NCBI GenBank assembly: GCA_965220305.1
Contig: OZ244817.1
Coordinates: 186,001 to 250,000 of the forward strand
Source of the DNA: G965220305 sp965220305
GTDB lineage: Bacteria; Chloroflexota; Dehalococcoidia; Lucifugimonadales; UBA3495
Direction: 5' to 3'
Length of the DNA: 64,000 nucleotides
The translations under genes and the position numbers were made by a program. How positions within the stretch are numbered: the first letter of the stretch is position 1; each line of letters begins with the position of its first letter. This document shows, in pieces, positions 36,719-44,242 of this stretch. The notes beneath the pieces were generated by a model, which saw only the letters and a list, made by a program, of their open reading frames with translations, did no database searches and was not told where the DNA came from.

Positions 36719-36758
36719 GGAAGTAGTCAACCCTCCCCGGAAGTAGTCAACCCTCCCC
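36719..36758 (+). repeat. two-copy 20-bp tandem repeat
   Basis: GGAAGTAGTCAACCCTCCCC occurs twice head to tail without mismatch (36719-36738 and 36739-36758), directly after the dispersed repeat. Confidence 0.9.
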
Positions 36759-37105
36759 TCCAAGCGCCGCCAAGGGTGCGCCGGTCCCGGTAGGGGCGCC
36801 GGGAAGGCGGCTAGCTGGGCCTTCCGGAGCAAGGGGGCCCGAACTCGCCCGGGAAGCATTGCCGGGTTGGGCCCTACATCCATCCCAGGGTCTCTTGATT
36901 GCCCTTGGAAAACTGCTCATGACGACCATGCCGAACCACGGACCGGCCCTTCGGCAATCTTGGGGTGAGCGGAAGTATGCCGGTGCAGTCACTTTTGAAA
37001 GACTGCAAATTCAATCCGGGAGTGGTTGACTCCATCCTAACGGATTCATAAGATGGTGCCCTGATAGGGTGAAAACAACAGCATGGAATCGGAGAATATA
37101 CCAGC

Positions 37106-38155
37106 ATGGGCATAAAAGTCCTGGGGGTTGAGACATCCTGCGACGAGACTGCGGTGGGGGTTGTTGAGGACGGACGGCGCTTACGCTCCAATGTAATCGC
37201 CTCCCAGGTGGAGCTTCACGCACCTTACGGCGGCATAGTGCCGGAGGTGGCCTCCCGTCAACATTTGCGCAACCTGGTGCCCGTGCTGGAAAAATCGCTG
37301 GCCGACAGCGGACTAATGCTGGAAGATATTGACGTTGTGGCGGCCACCTATGGGCCGGGGCTGGCCGGCTCCCTGATAACCGGATTAAACGCGGCCAAGG
37401 CCCTCTCTCTGTCCCTGGGAGTGCCGTTTATCGGCGTCAACCACCTGGAGGGCCACATTTACGCCTCCTGGCTGGTCCCCAACGACAGCAGTCCGGCGGA
37501 ATCGCCGGGATTTCCCCTGGCCTGCCTGATTGCTTCCGGGGGACACACCGACCTGGTGCTGATGGAAGGCCACGGGGACTACCGGCTGCTGGGCCGTACC
37601 AGGGACGACGCTGCCGGGGAAGCCTTTGATAAAGCGGCGCGTATCCTGGGCCTTGAGTTTCCCGGCGGTCCCGCGATCCAACGGGAGTCCCAACACGCCA
37701 CGGGCGGCCTGGTGCCTCCGCTACCCCGTGCCTGGATGAGGGACACCCTGGACTTCAGCTTCAGCGGGGTAAAAACCGCGTTGCTGCATCGGGCCCAGGA
37801 ACAGGGTATTTATCCCCCCGAGGGCAGCGGCCTCACGGAAGCGGAGGTGAATGCCCTGGTGTCCGAAATGGCCGACGCCTTTCAGTCCTCGGTGGTGGAC
37901 GTGATGGTGGTCAAGCTGCTGCGGATGGCGGAGCAATACCATGCCCGTGGTCTGGTGCTGGGCGGGGGCGTCACCGCCAACGCCTGGTTGCGTCAGGAGA
38001 TAACCCGCCTCTCACCGCTCCCCGTCATCATTCCCCCTCCCATTTTGTGCACCGACAACGGGGCGATGATTGCGGCCAGCGCCTATTTTCAGTACCAGCG
38101 CGGGGAACAGTACGGCCTGGAATTGGAGATTGACCCCAGCCTGCACTTGGGTTAG
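37106..38155 (+). CDS. tsaD: tRNA N6-threonylcarbamoyladenosine transferase
   Basis: TsaD (Gcp/Kae1) transfers the threonylcarbamoyl group from TC-AMP to A37 of ANN-decoding tRNAs, together with TsaB and TsaE. The 349-residue protein starts KVLGVETSCDETAVGVVEDG. The metal-binding H-x3-H is NHLEGHIYASW, and GPGLAGSLITGLNAAKAL, FPLACLIASGGHTDLVLM and ARILGLEFPGGPAIQRESQ are diagnostic, as is the late GGGVTANAWLRQEI and CTDNGAMIA. ATG 37106 has GGAG eleven bases upstream. tsaB and tsaE are not adjacent. Confidence 0.97.
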   Translation: MGIKVLGVETSCDETAVGVVEDGRRLRSNVIASQVELHAPYGGIVPEVASRQHLRNLVPVLEKSLADSGLMLEDIDVVAATYGPGLAGSLITGLNAAKALSLSLGVPFIGVNHLEGHIYASWLVPNDSSPAESPGFPLACLIASGGHTDLVLMEGHGDYRLLGRTRDDAAGEAFDKAARILGLEFPGGPAIQRESQHATGGLVPPLPRAWMRDTLDFSFSGVKTALLHRAQEQGIYPPEGSGLTEAEVNALVSEMADAFQSSVVDVMVVKLLRMAEQYHARGLVLGGGVTANAWLRQEITRLSPLPVIIPPPILCTDNGAMIAASAYFQYQRGEQYGLELEIDPSLHLG

Positions 38156-38177
38156 AGGGGTCTCCAGAGACAGTCCT

Positions 38178-38202
38178 ACAGGGTCTTGCGCCCTGTCTTC
38201 TT
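38178..38202 (+). terminator. probable terminator after tsaD
   Basis: ACAGGG (38178-38183) and CCCTGT (38191-38196) form a 6-bp stem with a 7-base loop followed by CTTCTT, 22 bases after the tsaD stop. The stem is short, so termination may be weak. Confidence 0.5.
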
Positions 38203-38261
38203 AGGCTAGTCGGGGGAAGGCAACCGACCTTCCGTCAACTTCATCCCGGGCGTCATGGTGG

Positions 38262-38861
38262 TCAGGGCCAGGGTGGTGTGTGACCGTTCTGATACCGGCG
38301 CGTGACGAAGGCGGTGTTAACCAGGCGATAGATGTCTTGGCTGGACTTCTCCGCGGTAAAGGGGAAGGTAAAAGACCAACTGCTACCCTGAAAAATGACC
38401 TGCCCGTCTCCGGGAGTAAAGTAATGCTTGACTATCAGGCCGCCGATAAGAATAATGCCGAGGAGGACTAGGACTGGAGCCAGCCCCATGTTAATGCCCG
38501 GGACAATCGGGTCGTTTAACCTTCCGGTAATCCAATAGGCCAAAGCCAGGTAGGCTATCAAACACCCGGCGATGAGTAGGACCCACTGCAACAGGGACCT
38601 GGCGCTGCCCGCACTGGAGGACTTGACTATTACGCCCTTCACCTCTTCCATGGGCACCAGGAATGTGGCCTGCCCGCTTCCCTCACGGGTAAAAGAAATG
38701 ATGCGCTGATTGGTAGTTATCAATAGTTGGCCTTGCCGCCACAGCTCATCGACCATACCTTCTTCCGGCGAAAAAGCGTGGGTTACCTCTTCCTCCGGCA
38801 GCAGGTCAATTCCCCGTATGCAGGTCAGATAGCTCTTTGGCCGACGGTCGCCATTTAACAT
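38262..38861 (-). CDS. two-helix membrane protein with PH-like N-terminal part, unknown function
   Basis: A 199-residue protein of unknown function. The N-terminal part (ELWRQGQLLITTNQRIISFT and VPMEEVKGVIVKS) has the look of a bacterial PH-like domain. Two hydrophobic helices follow at about residues 91-113 (LLQWVLLIAGCLIAYLALAY) and 125-147 (LAPVLVLLGIILIGGLIVKH), and the C-terminus is again soluble. ATG 38861 has GGAG seven bases upstream. It converges on tsaD. The PH assignment rests on general pattern only. Confidence 0.6.
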   Translation of the reverse strand: MLNGDRRPKSYLTCIRGIDLLPEEEVTHAFSPEEGMVDELWRQGQLLITTNQRIISFTREGSGQATFLVPMEEVKGVIVKSSSAGSARSLLQWVLLIAGCLIAYLALAYWITGRLNDPIVPGINMGLAPVLVLLGIILIGGLIVKHYFTPGDGQVIFQGSSWSFTFPFTAEKSSQDIYRLVNTAFVTRRYQNGHTPPWP

Positions 38862-38957
38862 GCCCAAACTCCGCCAACTATACTATCACACGCCGCTTGG
38901 AGCATGTACCTGCTTCGCTAGGTGGACTCGTAAAAGAACCGACAAGGAGAAATTATA

Positions 38958-39263
38958 GTGACTACGCCCAACACCGTATCATGGCAAGAATTGCTGGAGA
39001 AGAACGCGCCAGGACTGCACAAGGAAGTAACGAACGTCCGAGAATCGGTCATGGCGGAGGGCGCGCTGCCCTTGAAGGTCAAGGTGCTGATGACCATGCT
39101 GTGTGACGCTCTGCTGGCCCACCCCGACGGGGTCGCGGTAATCGCGGACCGAGCCAGGGCCGCGGGAGCCACCGAGGAAGAGATAGCCGAGACAGTGGGT
39201 GTAGCCTTCGTGATGGGCGGAACGCCAGCCCTGGTCACCGGGTGCAATGCTTTTAAGAGCTAG
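38958..39263 (+). CDS. carboxymuconolactone decarboxylase-like (AhpD-fold) protein
   Basis: A 101-residue helical protein of the CMD/AhpD family. LPLKVKVLMTMLCDALLAHP corresponds to the helix that normally carries the redox C-x-x-C and a following His. Here only C49 is present and H55 follows, so the disulfide chemistry of AhpD is not available. ARAAGATEEEIAETVGVAF is the family's usual second signature. GTG 38958 has AAGGAGAAATT upstream. Function unknown; single-Cys members of this family are common. Confidence 0.75.
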   Translation: MTTPNTVSWQELLEKNAPGLHKEVTNVRESVMAEGALPLKVKVLMTMLCDALLAHPDGVAVIADRARAAGATEEEIAETVGVAFVMGGTPALVTGCNAFKS

Positions 39264-39779
39264 GGACTTTTTGGGTCAGGGGGGCGCTCCCACTTTTATA
39301 TCTCCGAAACGTTGCTCAGCCTGGAGCCCCGCCCCCTACTCCTGGATTCCGGCCTCCGCCGGAAAGACGGTGGGGGGGTGGGAGTCGGCCCGTTAGGGCG
39401 ATGTTGGTCGTATCTGGAGAATTGAAAGACCCTTCCTTTCGTGCAGGGTGACCATTGAGCGACCCTGGCCTTCATCGATGGCAATCCCCTTCGGATTGCA
39501 AGGGACCTGTCATTCCCGCTTTCGCGGGAATCCAGTCCCCCAATTCAACATGTCCATCAACTGATGGGCCAGTTCGCCAGGTATGGGTTCCAGCCCGGTC
39601 CTGGCTCTTCCCCGGAGTGACGGTAAGCTCCTTGCTAATACGTCCTCGGCCCAACAGGCACCCACCACGCCCCAGCGTCATTCCGGCGGAGGCCGGAATC
39701 TAGGGGTGGGAGCCTGCGCTGACCGGAGAATTTATACGCTCCGCTCAGGAAGACAGTCGAATGACCCTGGCCTTCATCG
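39264..39779. other. repeat-rich intergenic region left of the IS element
   Basis: No supported gene. It contains the palindromes at 39346-39365 (ATTCCGGCCTCCGCCGGAA) and 39680-39699 (ATTCCGGCGGAGGCCGGAAT), which are inverted relative to each other. Between them lies the dispersed repeat (39501-39631). GACCCTGGCCTTCATCG occurs as a direct repeat at 39461-39477 and 39763-39779, the second copy ending exactly at the IS junction. Confidence 0.75.
39501..39631 (+). repeat. dispersed intergenic repeat, copy 3
   Basis: AGGGACCTGTC is followed by the palindrome ATTCCCGCTTTCGCGGGAAT (39512-39531), CCCCCAATTCAACATGTCCA, GGGCCAGTTCGCCAGGTATG and GAGTGACGGTAAGCTC. The arms match copy 2; the palindrome loop is inverted relative to it. 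Confidence 0.85.
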
Positions 39780-41199
39780 GTAACTGTTCAGAGTTGAGGG
39801 GAAATCAGGAGCCTGCGGCATTCCAGGAGGGGATTGAGGCCCCGGGCCCGCCAGGTGCCAAAGAGAGATGCCAAGGTCATTTTGCTGTCGCTGCCCGCTT
39901 CCGAGCGGGTGCCGCCGCTGATTTTACGGCTGATCACCAGGTGGCGCAGGCTCCGTTCCGCGGCGTTGTTGTCAGATGGCGTCTCCGGGTGGGAAACGAA
40001 GACGAACAACTCCTTGATGTGCCGCTCAATCCGCCGGCACAGTTTTCCCTGGACGGCCAGCGGGTCCTCCAGGAAAGGGCGGCACAGCCCAAGCAACCGC
40101 CTTTCCAGCGTCAACTGCTCCCGTGAGGAACAGCCCCCGGCCGCCGCCCAACCCACGGCCTTGGCGTAGAGCCGTTGCACTCTCCGGGCCCACCGGACAA
40201 GACCGGCGTCTTCTGGGTACAGCGCCTTCAGCTTGTGGATGTCCCGCAACAGATGGGCCCAACACCGCTGCTTCAAGCCGGGGTAGTGGTGATAGGCTAC
40301 GTAGCAGTCGCTCACCAGAATCCCGCCGAAGGACTCGCCCAGGACCTCGTCCACCACCGCCCCGCCCCGGCCCCGGCGCAGGAAGTACCGCTCCGTGGAC
40401 GTGCTGAAGGTCCAAACGTAGCCGTTGACTCCGTTCTCCCGCCAGCCCGTCTCATCAGCGTGGACCACCGGGCTGCTGCGGATGCGTTCCAGCGCTTCCG
40501 CTACGGCCGGCCGGGCCTGCTGCGCCACTTGATGAACAACACGGACGATGGCCCCAACGCTCAGTTTCAACTGATGCAACGTTCGCAGATACCATTGGAT
40601 TGTCCTTACCGGCAGCCGCCCCTCTTCCCGCAGGGTCACTATCAGGCTTACCAGGTTGGCCCCCAAGGGCTGGCGGCCCGCGGCCAGCCCTTTCAGAGGG
40701 TCCCGGGGCAGCCGCCGTTTCCGGCACAACGGACATATCCGGGCTATGAATACGTGCTCTGTGACTTCCGCCGGGACTGCCGGAATGTCTATGATCTCCC
40801 GGGTCCGCTGCGCCCATCCCCCGGTCAGGGCAGTATGACATTCGGGGCAAGACTCCGGGGCGTGGACCACCCGTCCAGTGGGTTCCATCCGCGGTCGGGC
40901 AAAGCCGTGCTGACGCTTCTTGCGCGGCTTCTTCTCCGCCGCCGGCTTCTTGCGCCTGGCGGCAGGCTTATGCCCCGGCATCCTGGCCCCCGGTCCGCCG
41001 CCGGACAGGCGGGCCTCCAGGCTTTCGACCCGCTGCCTCAGTTCCGCGATAATCTCCAGCAGCGTCTCCCGGCTCGCCTGGTCCAAGTCCAATTCCGCTT
41101 CCATTGTTCTCTTATGCCACAATCGCACCCCGGACGCCAGCGTTTTTCCGCCCAGCAAGAAAATTCAGCATATTCGCCTCATCAAGTCTGAACAGTTAC
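39780..41199 (-). mobile_element. complete IS66-family insertion sequence (single-ORF type)
   Basis: A 1420-bp element. The ends GTAACTGTTCAGA (39780-39792) and TCTGAACAGTTAC (41187-41199) are perfect 13-bp inverted repeats, extendable to about 20 bp with two mismatches. GTAA at the tip is typical of IS66. The 8-bp CTTCATCG flanks both sides (39772-39779 and 41200-41207), matching the 8-bp target duplication of this family. Only the large transposase is present, without the TnpA/TnpB accessory genes, as in the ISBst12-type subgroup. The intact frame, ends and duplication suggest a recent insertion. Confidence 0.95.
39788..41104 (-). CDS. IS66-family DDE transposase
   Basis: A 438-residue transposase. 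The N-terminal leucine-rich helix (ETLLEIIAELRQRVESLEAR) precedes a basic linker and a zinc-binding region (PESCPECHTALTGG and ICPLCRKRRLPRDPLKG). The catalytic domain has VVHADETGWRENGVNGYVW (first Asp), GGILVSDCYVAYHHYPGLKQ (second Asp) and ETPSDNNAAERSLRHLVISR (Glu), the IS66 DDE arrangement. The frame is uninterrupted, and its stop lies inside the left inverted repeat. ATG 41104 was chosen at MEAELDLDQASRE; the ribosome-binding site is weak. Confidence 0.95.
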   Translation of the reverse strand: MEAELDLDQASRETLLEIIAELRQRVESLEARLSGGGPGARMPGHKPAARRKKPAAEKKPRKKRQHGFARPRMEPTGRVVHAPESCPECHTALTGGWAQRTREIIDIPAVPAEVTEHVFIARICPLCRKRRLPRDPLKGLAAGRQPLGANLVSLIVTLREEGRLPVRTIQWYLRTLHQLKLSVGAIVRVVHQVAQQARPAVAEALERIRSSPVVHADETGWRENGVNGYVWTFSTSTERYFLRRGRGGAVVDEVLGESFGGILVSDCYVAYHHYPGLKQRCWAHLLRDIHKLKALYPEDAGLVRWARRVQRLYAKAVGWAAAGGCSSREQLTLERRLLGLCRPFLEDPLAVQGKLCRRIERHIKELFVFVSHPETPSDNNAAERSLRHLVISRKISGGTRSEAGSDSKMTLASLFGTWRARGLNPLLECRRLLISPQL

Positions 41200-41215
41200 C
41201 TTCATCGCGATTCTG

Positions 41216-41243
41216 TTGACACTAAAGCAGCAACTGTGATAGG
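41216..41243 (+). promoter_or_regulatory. probable sigma-70 promoter of the T-box/ilvB unit
   Basis: TTGACA (41216-41221) is a consensus -35 box; GATAGG (41238-41243), 16 bases further, is a modest -10 box. The pair lies about 20 bases upstream of the T-box stem I, and the -35 box begins only nine bases after the IS66 target duplication, so the IS did not split it. Confidence 0.5.
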
Positions 41244-41254
41244 GTTCACGAGTC

Positions 41255-41543
41255 AAAAGCGATGATGGAGACGAGTACGTAAGTTAGGGCGCAAAGCGAA
41301 CCTGGTACGGTGCGAGCAGGGGCGCTGATCTTACGGAAAATCCCTCCGGAGCTGCCAGCCGAAACCCTGTCCCTGTGGGCCTAACCTTGGATGGAATGGG
41401 GAGTAAGCCTTGGCCGGGTTCGTTGTCCGTTAACAGCAACGGGGCATGTTGGTGTCCTTATTGAGCGGCCCGTAATACGGGCAATTAGGGTGGTACCGCG
41501 GGAAAGTATTCAAGCCCGTCCCTACGTGGGACGGGCTTTTTTT
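41255..41543 (+). promoter_or_regulatory. T-box riboswitch leader, probable Ile specifier
   Basis: The conserved T-box AGGGTGGTACCGCG (41487-41500) is followed by a terminator, AAGCCCGTCCC/GGGACGGGCTT with seven T (41512-41543). Stem I can be drawn: GGAG (41267-41270) pairs with CTCC (41344-41347), and CGTAAG (41278-41283) with CTTACG (41330-41335). They enclose an AGTA motif on the 5' side and GAAAATCC on the 3' side. ATC at 41340-41342 is the likely specifier, giving isoleucine, which fits the downstream ilvB. Uncharged tRNA-Ile would stabilise the antiterminator and allow ilvB transcription. Confidence 0.93.
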
Positions 41544-41574
41544 GGCCGATTTAGTCGTCGCATTGGAGGCTGCT

Positions 41575-43266
41575 TTGAAACTCAAGGGATCAGAAATTAT
41601 ATGCGAAAGCCTACTCCGTGAGGGAGTGGACGTGATGTTTGGGCATCCCGGAGGCGCGATTCTGCCCTTCTATGACGCGCTGTGGGGGTACCCCCAGTTG
41701 CGGCATATCCTGGTCCGCCATGAGCAGGCCGCGGCCCACGCCGCCGATGGCTACTCACGGGTTTCGGGCAAAGTGGGAGTCTGTGTCGCCACGTCCGGTC
41801 CCGGCGCTACCAATCTGGTCACCGGGATAATGGGCGCCAAGGCCGACTCGGTCCCCCTTGTCGCCATTACCGGCCAGGTCGCCCGCGCCGCCCTTGGGTC
41901 CGAGGCGTTTCAGGAGTGCGACATCTGCTCGATAGCTTCCGCCTGCACCAAGCAGACCTTTATGGTCATGTCAGCCCAGGACCTGGCTCCCACCATCCGC
42001 GAAGCCTTTCGCGTCGCCCAAGAGGGGCGCCCAGGCCCGGTGCTCATCGACGTTCCCAGGGATGTGCAGCTTGAGGAGGCCGAGTTCAGCTACCCGGAGG
42101 TGGTTTCTCCAGAGCTTCCCAGCGTCTCCCCCGAGACCCTGGCCAACGTGGAACGGGCCGCCCGCCTGATAAACGAGGCCGAGCGTCCGGTGCTAGTTGC
42201 CGGGCACGGCATTCTGGCCTCGGGAGCTTCCTTCGAGTTGAAACAACTGGCTGAAAGCACTGGGATCCCCGTCATCAACACCTTGCTGGGACTCAGCAGT
42301 TTCCCGCGCAACCATCCGCTCAGCCTGGGAATGCTGGGTATGCACGGCATGTACTGGTCCAACATGGTCGTGGACCAGGCGGACCTGATAGTTGGGCTGG
42401 GAATGCGCTTCGACGACCGGGTTACGGGCCGGGTGTCTGGCTTCGCTCCCCACGCCCGGATAATTCACCTAGACATCGAGGCTGAACAGGTGGGCCGGAA
42501 CGTGCCGGTGGAGGTGCCTCTGGTGGGCGACGCCAAGGCGGTGCTGCAACACCTGCTGCCGATGGTCGGCTACGTGGAGCGTCCCCAGTGGATGGGCTAC
42601 ATCGCTGATTTGAAAGAAGGCCATCCGTCGCTGGCCATTCCCAAGTCGGATACACTACAGGCCCAGCAGGTATTGTCTGAGATGAACGAGTTGCTCCAAG
42701 AGGACCGCGACACCATTGTGGTTACCGGAGTGGGGCAGCACCAAATGTGGGCCGCCCAGTTCCTGTTCTTCAACCGCTACAACACTTTTGTATCCTCGGG
42801 AGGGCTGGGGACTATGGGCTTCGAGCTGCCCGCTGCCATGGGCGTACAGGTGGGCCGCCCCGACGTAACTGTATGGAGCATCGCCGGCGATGGCGGGTTC
42901 CAAATGACCTCCCAGGAACTGGCGACGGTGGCCCAGGAGAACCTGCCGGTTAAGATTGCCCTGTTTAACAACGGGTACCTGGGCATGGTGCGGCAGTGGC
43001 AGGAGATGTTCTTCAATAACCACATCAAGGAAGTCCCCATCTCTGGCCCCGAGTACGTGAAACTCTCCCAGGCCTACGGCATTCCCGCGGTGCGCGTAAC
43101 CCATCAGGAAGACGTGATGCCGGCTTTTCGGGCGGCCCAAGACCACGACGGGCCGTACCTGGTGGAGTTCGTGGTAGACTCCTCGGCCAACGTGTTCCCC
43201 ATGATACCTCCCGGCGGCTCGCTGGCCGATACCCTGGAAGACCCCCAGACCAGATTGGCGTCTTGA
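41575..43266 (+). CDS. ilvB: acetolactate synthase, catalytic (large) subunit
   Basis: IlvB condenses pyruvate with pyruvate or 2-oxobutyrate, the first common step to valine, leucine and isoleucine. The 563-residue protein has the activating Glu in LVRHEQAAAHAADGYSRVSG, then VCVATSGPGATNLVTGIMGA. The TPP/Mg motif is GDGGFQMTSQELATVAQE followed by LFNNGYLGMVRQWQEMFF, the latter typical of true biosynthetic enzymes. TTG 41575 follows GGAGG by five bases; a longer frame would begin inside the terminator. It is controlled by the T-box directly upstream. The regulatory subunit gene ilvN, usually next, is absent here. Confidence 0.93.
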   Translation: MKLKGSEIICESLLREGVDVMFGHPGGAILPFYDALWGYPQLRHILVRHEQAAAHAADGYSRVSGKVGVCVATSGPGATNLVTGIMGAKADSVPLVAITGQVARAALGSEAFQECDICSIASACTKQTFMVMSAQDLAPTIREAFRVAQEGRPGPVLIDVPRDVQLEEAEFSYPEVVSPELPSVSPETLANVERAARLINEAERPVLVAGHGILASGASFELKQLAESTGIPVINTLLGLSSFPRNHPLSLGMLGMHGMYWSNMVVDQADLIVGLGMRFDDRVTGRVSGFAPHARIIHLDIEAEQVGRNVPVEVPLVGDAKAVLQHLLPMVGYVERPQWMGYIADLKEGHPSLAIPKSDTLQAQQVLSEMNELLQEDRDTIVVTGVGQHQMWAAQFLFFNRYNTFVSSGGLGTMGFELPAAMGVQVGRPDVTVWSIAGDGGFQMTSQELATVAQENLPVKIALFNNGYLGMVRQWQEMFFNNHIKEVPISGPEYVKLSQAYGIPAVRVTHQEDVMPAFRAAQDHDGPYLVEFVVDSSANVFPMIPPGGSLADTLEDPQTRLAS

Positions 43267-43428
43267 GCAAATTGGTTTAGAATCCGAGGGATGATAAACA
43301 GAGTCCTGGCTGCGCAAGTATAAATCCGGCGTCGGTGTAGTCATGCCTATGGGGCTCGGGACAACGCTTCCCCGGGATCTCATGCGGGTGAGTAATCAGC
43401 AGCAGGACGGTGTAGACCGGAGGATAAA

Positions 43429-43836
43429 ATGCAGTGGGTGTCCATACAAGAGGCTTCGAGAACTCTAAATGTGTCCCAGGATGTTATCCGGCGCTACGCG
43501 CGTGAGGGCCGGTTGGAGGCCAAGCGGCAGCCCAACGCCAACGGCGGTACTTCCTGGGTGGTCCTGCTTCCCGAGGGGGAATGGCAGGATGATTTCAAGG
43601 TCCAAATAGCCGGCCTCGCCAAAGTATTAACTCCCTGGTGGTGGCCCACCGCCGCCCGCGATGGCGATGTTCACTACGTGGAGAGTCTCGGCATCGAAGA
43701 GGTGGAGCCCTTTTTCCTCTGCGGCCTGAGGAGCAACGACATTTTCCCCGCGACCGGTCACTCCGTGGAACAGCGATGCGCCGAATGTCTGGTGCAGGTG
43801 GAGAAACTGGGGCTGCCGATGGAGACTAGGGAATAG
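43429..43836 (+). CDS. small helix-turn-helix (MerR/excisionase-like) protein
   Basis: A 135-residue protein. The N-terminus (VSIQEASRTLNVSQDVIRRY followed by AREGRLEAKRQP) is a winged helix-turn-helix of the MerR/excisionase type, probably DNA-binding. The C-terminal half, with LTPWWWPTAARDGDVHYVES and two cysteines in RCAECLVQVEKLGLP, is not recognised. GGAGGATAAA precedes the ATG directly. It lies 160 bases behind ilvB on the same strand; whether it shares that transcript is unknown. Function unassigned. Confidence 0.65.
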   Translation: MQWVSIQEASRTLNVSQDVIRRYAREGRLEAKRQPNANGGTSWVVLLPEGEWQDDFKVQIAGLAKVLTPWWWPTAARDGDVHYVESLGIEEVEPFFLCGLRSNDIFPATGHSVEQRCAECLVQVEKLGLPMETRE

Positions 43837-44242
43837 GTTTGGGTCAGGGAATGGGACCCTTTCGGGCGCGAGTCTGAAGGCCGGGGGATGGCCCGGTTAA
43901 AGACGCGATGGGGGCCGTTCCAAGAGGGTAGTTCCCAGCCAGCCCGATTGGGTTGGCGCCCGGCGCCGCAGTGAGAGGGTCCCAAGGACTACTAGCCACT
44001 TCCAGGTTTGGCCCGGTCGGGCTACGGTTCCGCAAGCCTTATTCGCCACTACGGATGGCGGGTATTTGGGACGGCCAACCCGCCGTCCGTCGCCGGTAGC
44101 CAATGGTCGCCGTCAGGAATGCCTGAAGGGTTTCGACGGCTTAACAGCCCTTCCACCCTACATCCTTTCTTTTCTGTTTGCAATTATTCTGGATCTACAT
44201 GCCCGGGCCATGAGGCCCGGGCACAGTCTTGCGAGAGGGAAC
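43837..44242. other. intergenic region with a perfect hairpin at its 3' end
   Basis: About 406 bases with no supported gene. TGCCCGGGCC and GGCCCGGGCA (44200-44209 and 44214-44223) form a perfect 10-bp stem with an ATGA loop, 20 bases before the start of the methyltransferase and close to its ribosome-binding site. There is no T-run, so it may be an mRNA leader structure rather than a terminator. Confidence 0.6.

Larger units (their letters stand above)
36409..37105. other. 697-base divergent intergenic region with repeats
   Basis: Between the CNNM unit (-) and tsaD (+); no supported gene. It holds a full copy of the dispersed palindromic repeat (36547-36701) and a 20-bp tandem duplication (36719-36758). 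The rest is GC-rich and shows nothing recognisable. Confidence 0.6.

Noticed and set aside
36747..36992. Overlapping short frames on both strands in the GC-rich gap before tsaD
   Set aside because: No ribosome-binding site, biased composition typical of GC-rich non-coding DNA, no recognisable sequence.
39455..39703. Short plus-strand frame with VIPAFAGIQ sequence
   Set aside because: Repeat-derived, same spurious peptide as in other copies of the intergenic repeat.
41391..41621. A 76-codon plus-strand frame
   Set aside because: It runs through the T-box antiterminator and terminator and into ilvB in another frame; the RNA element explains the sequence.
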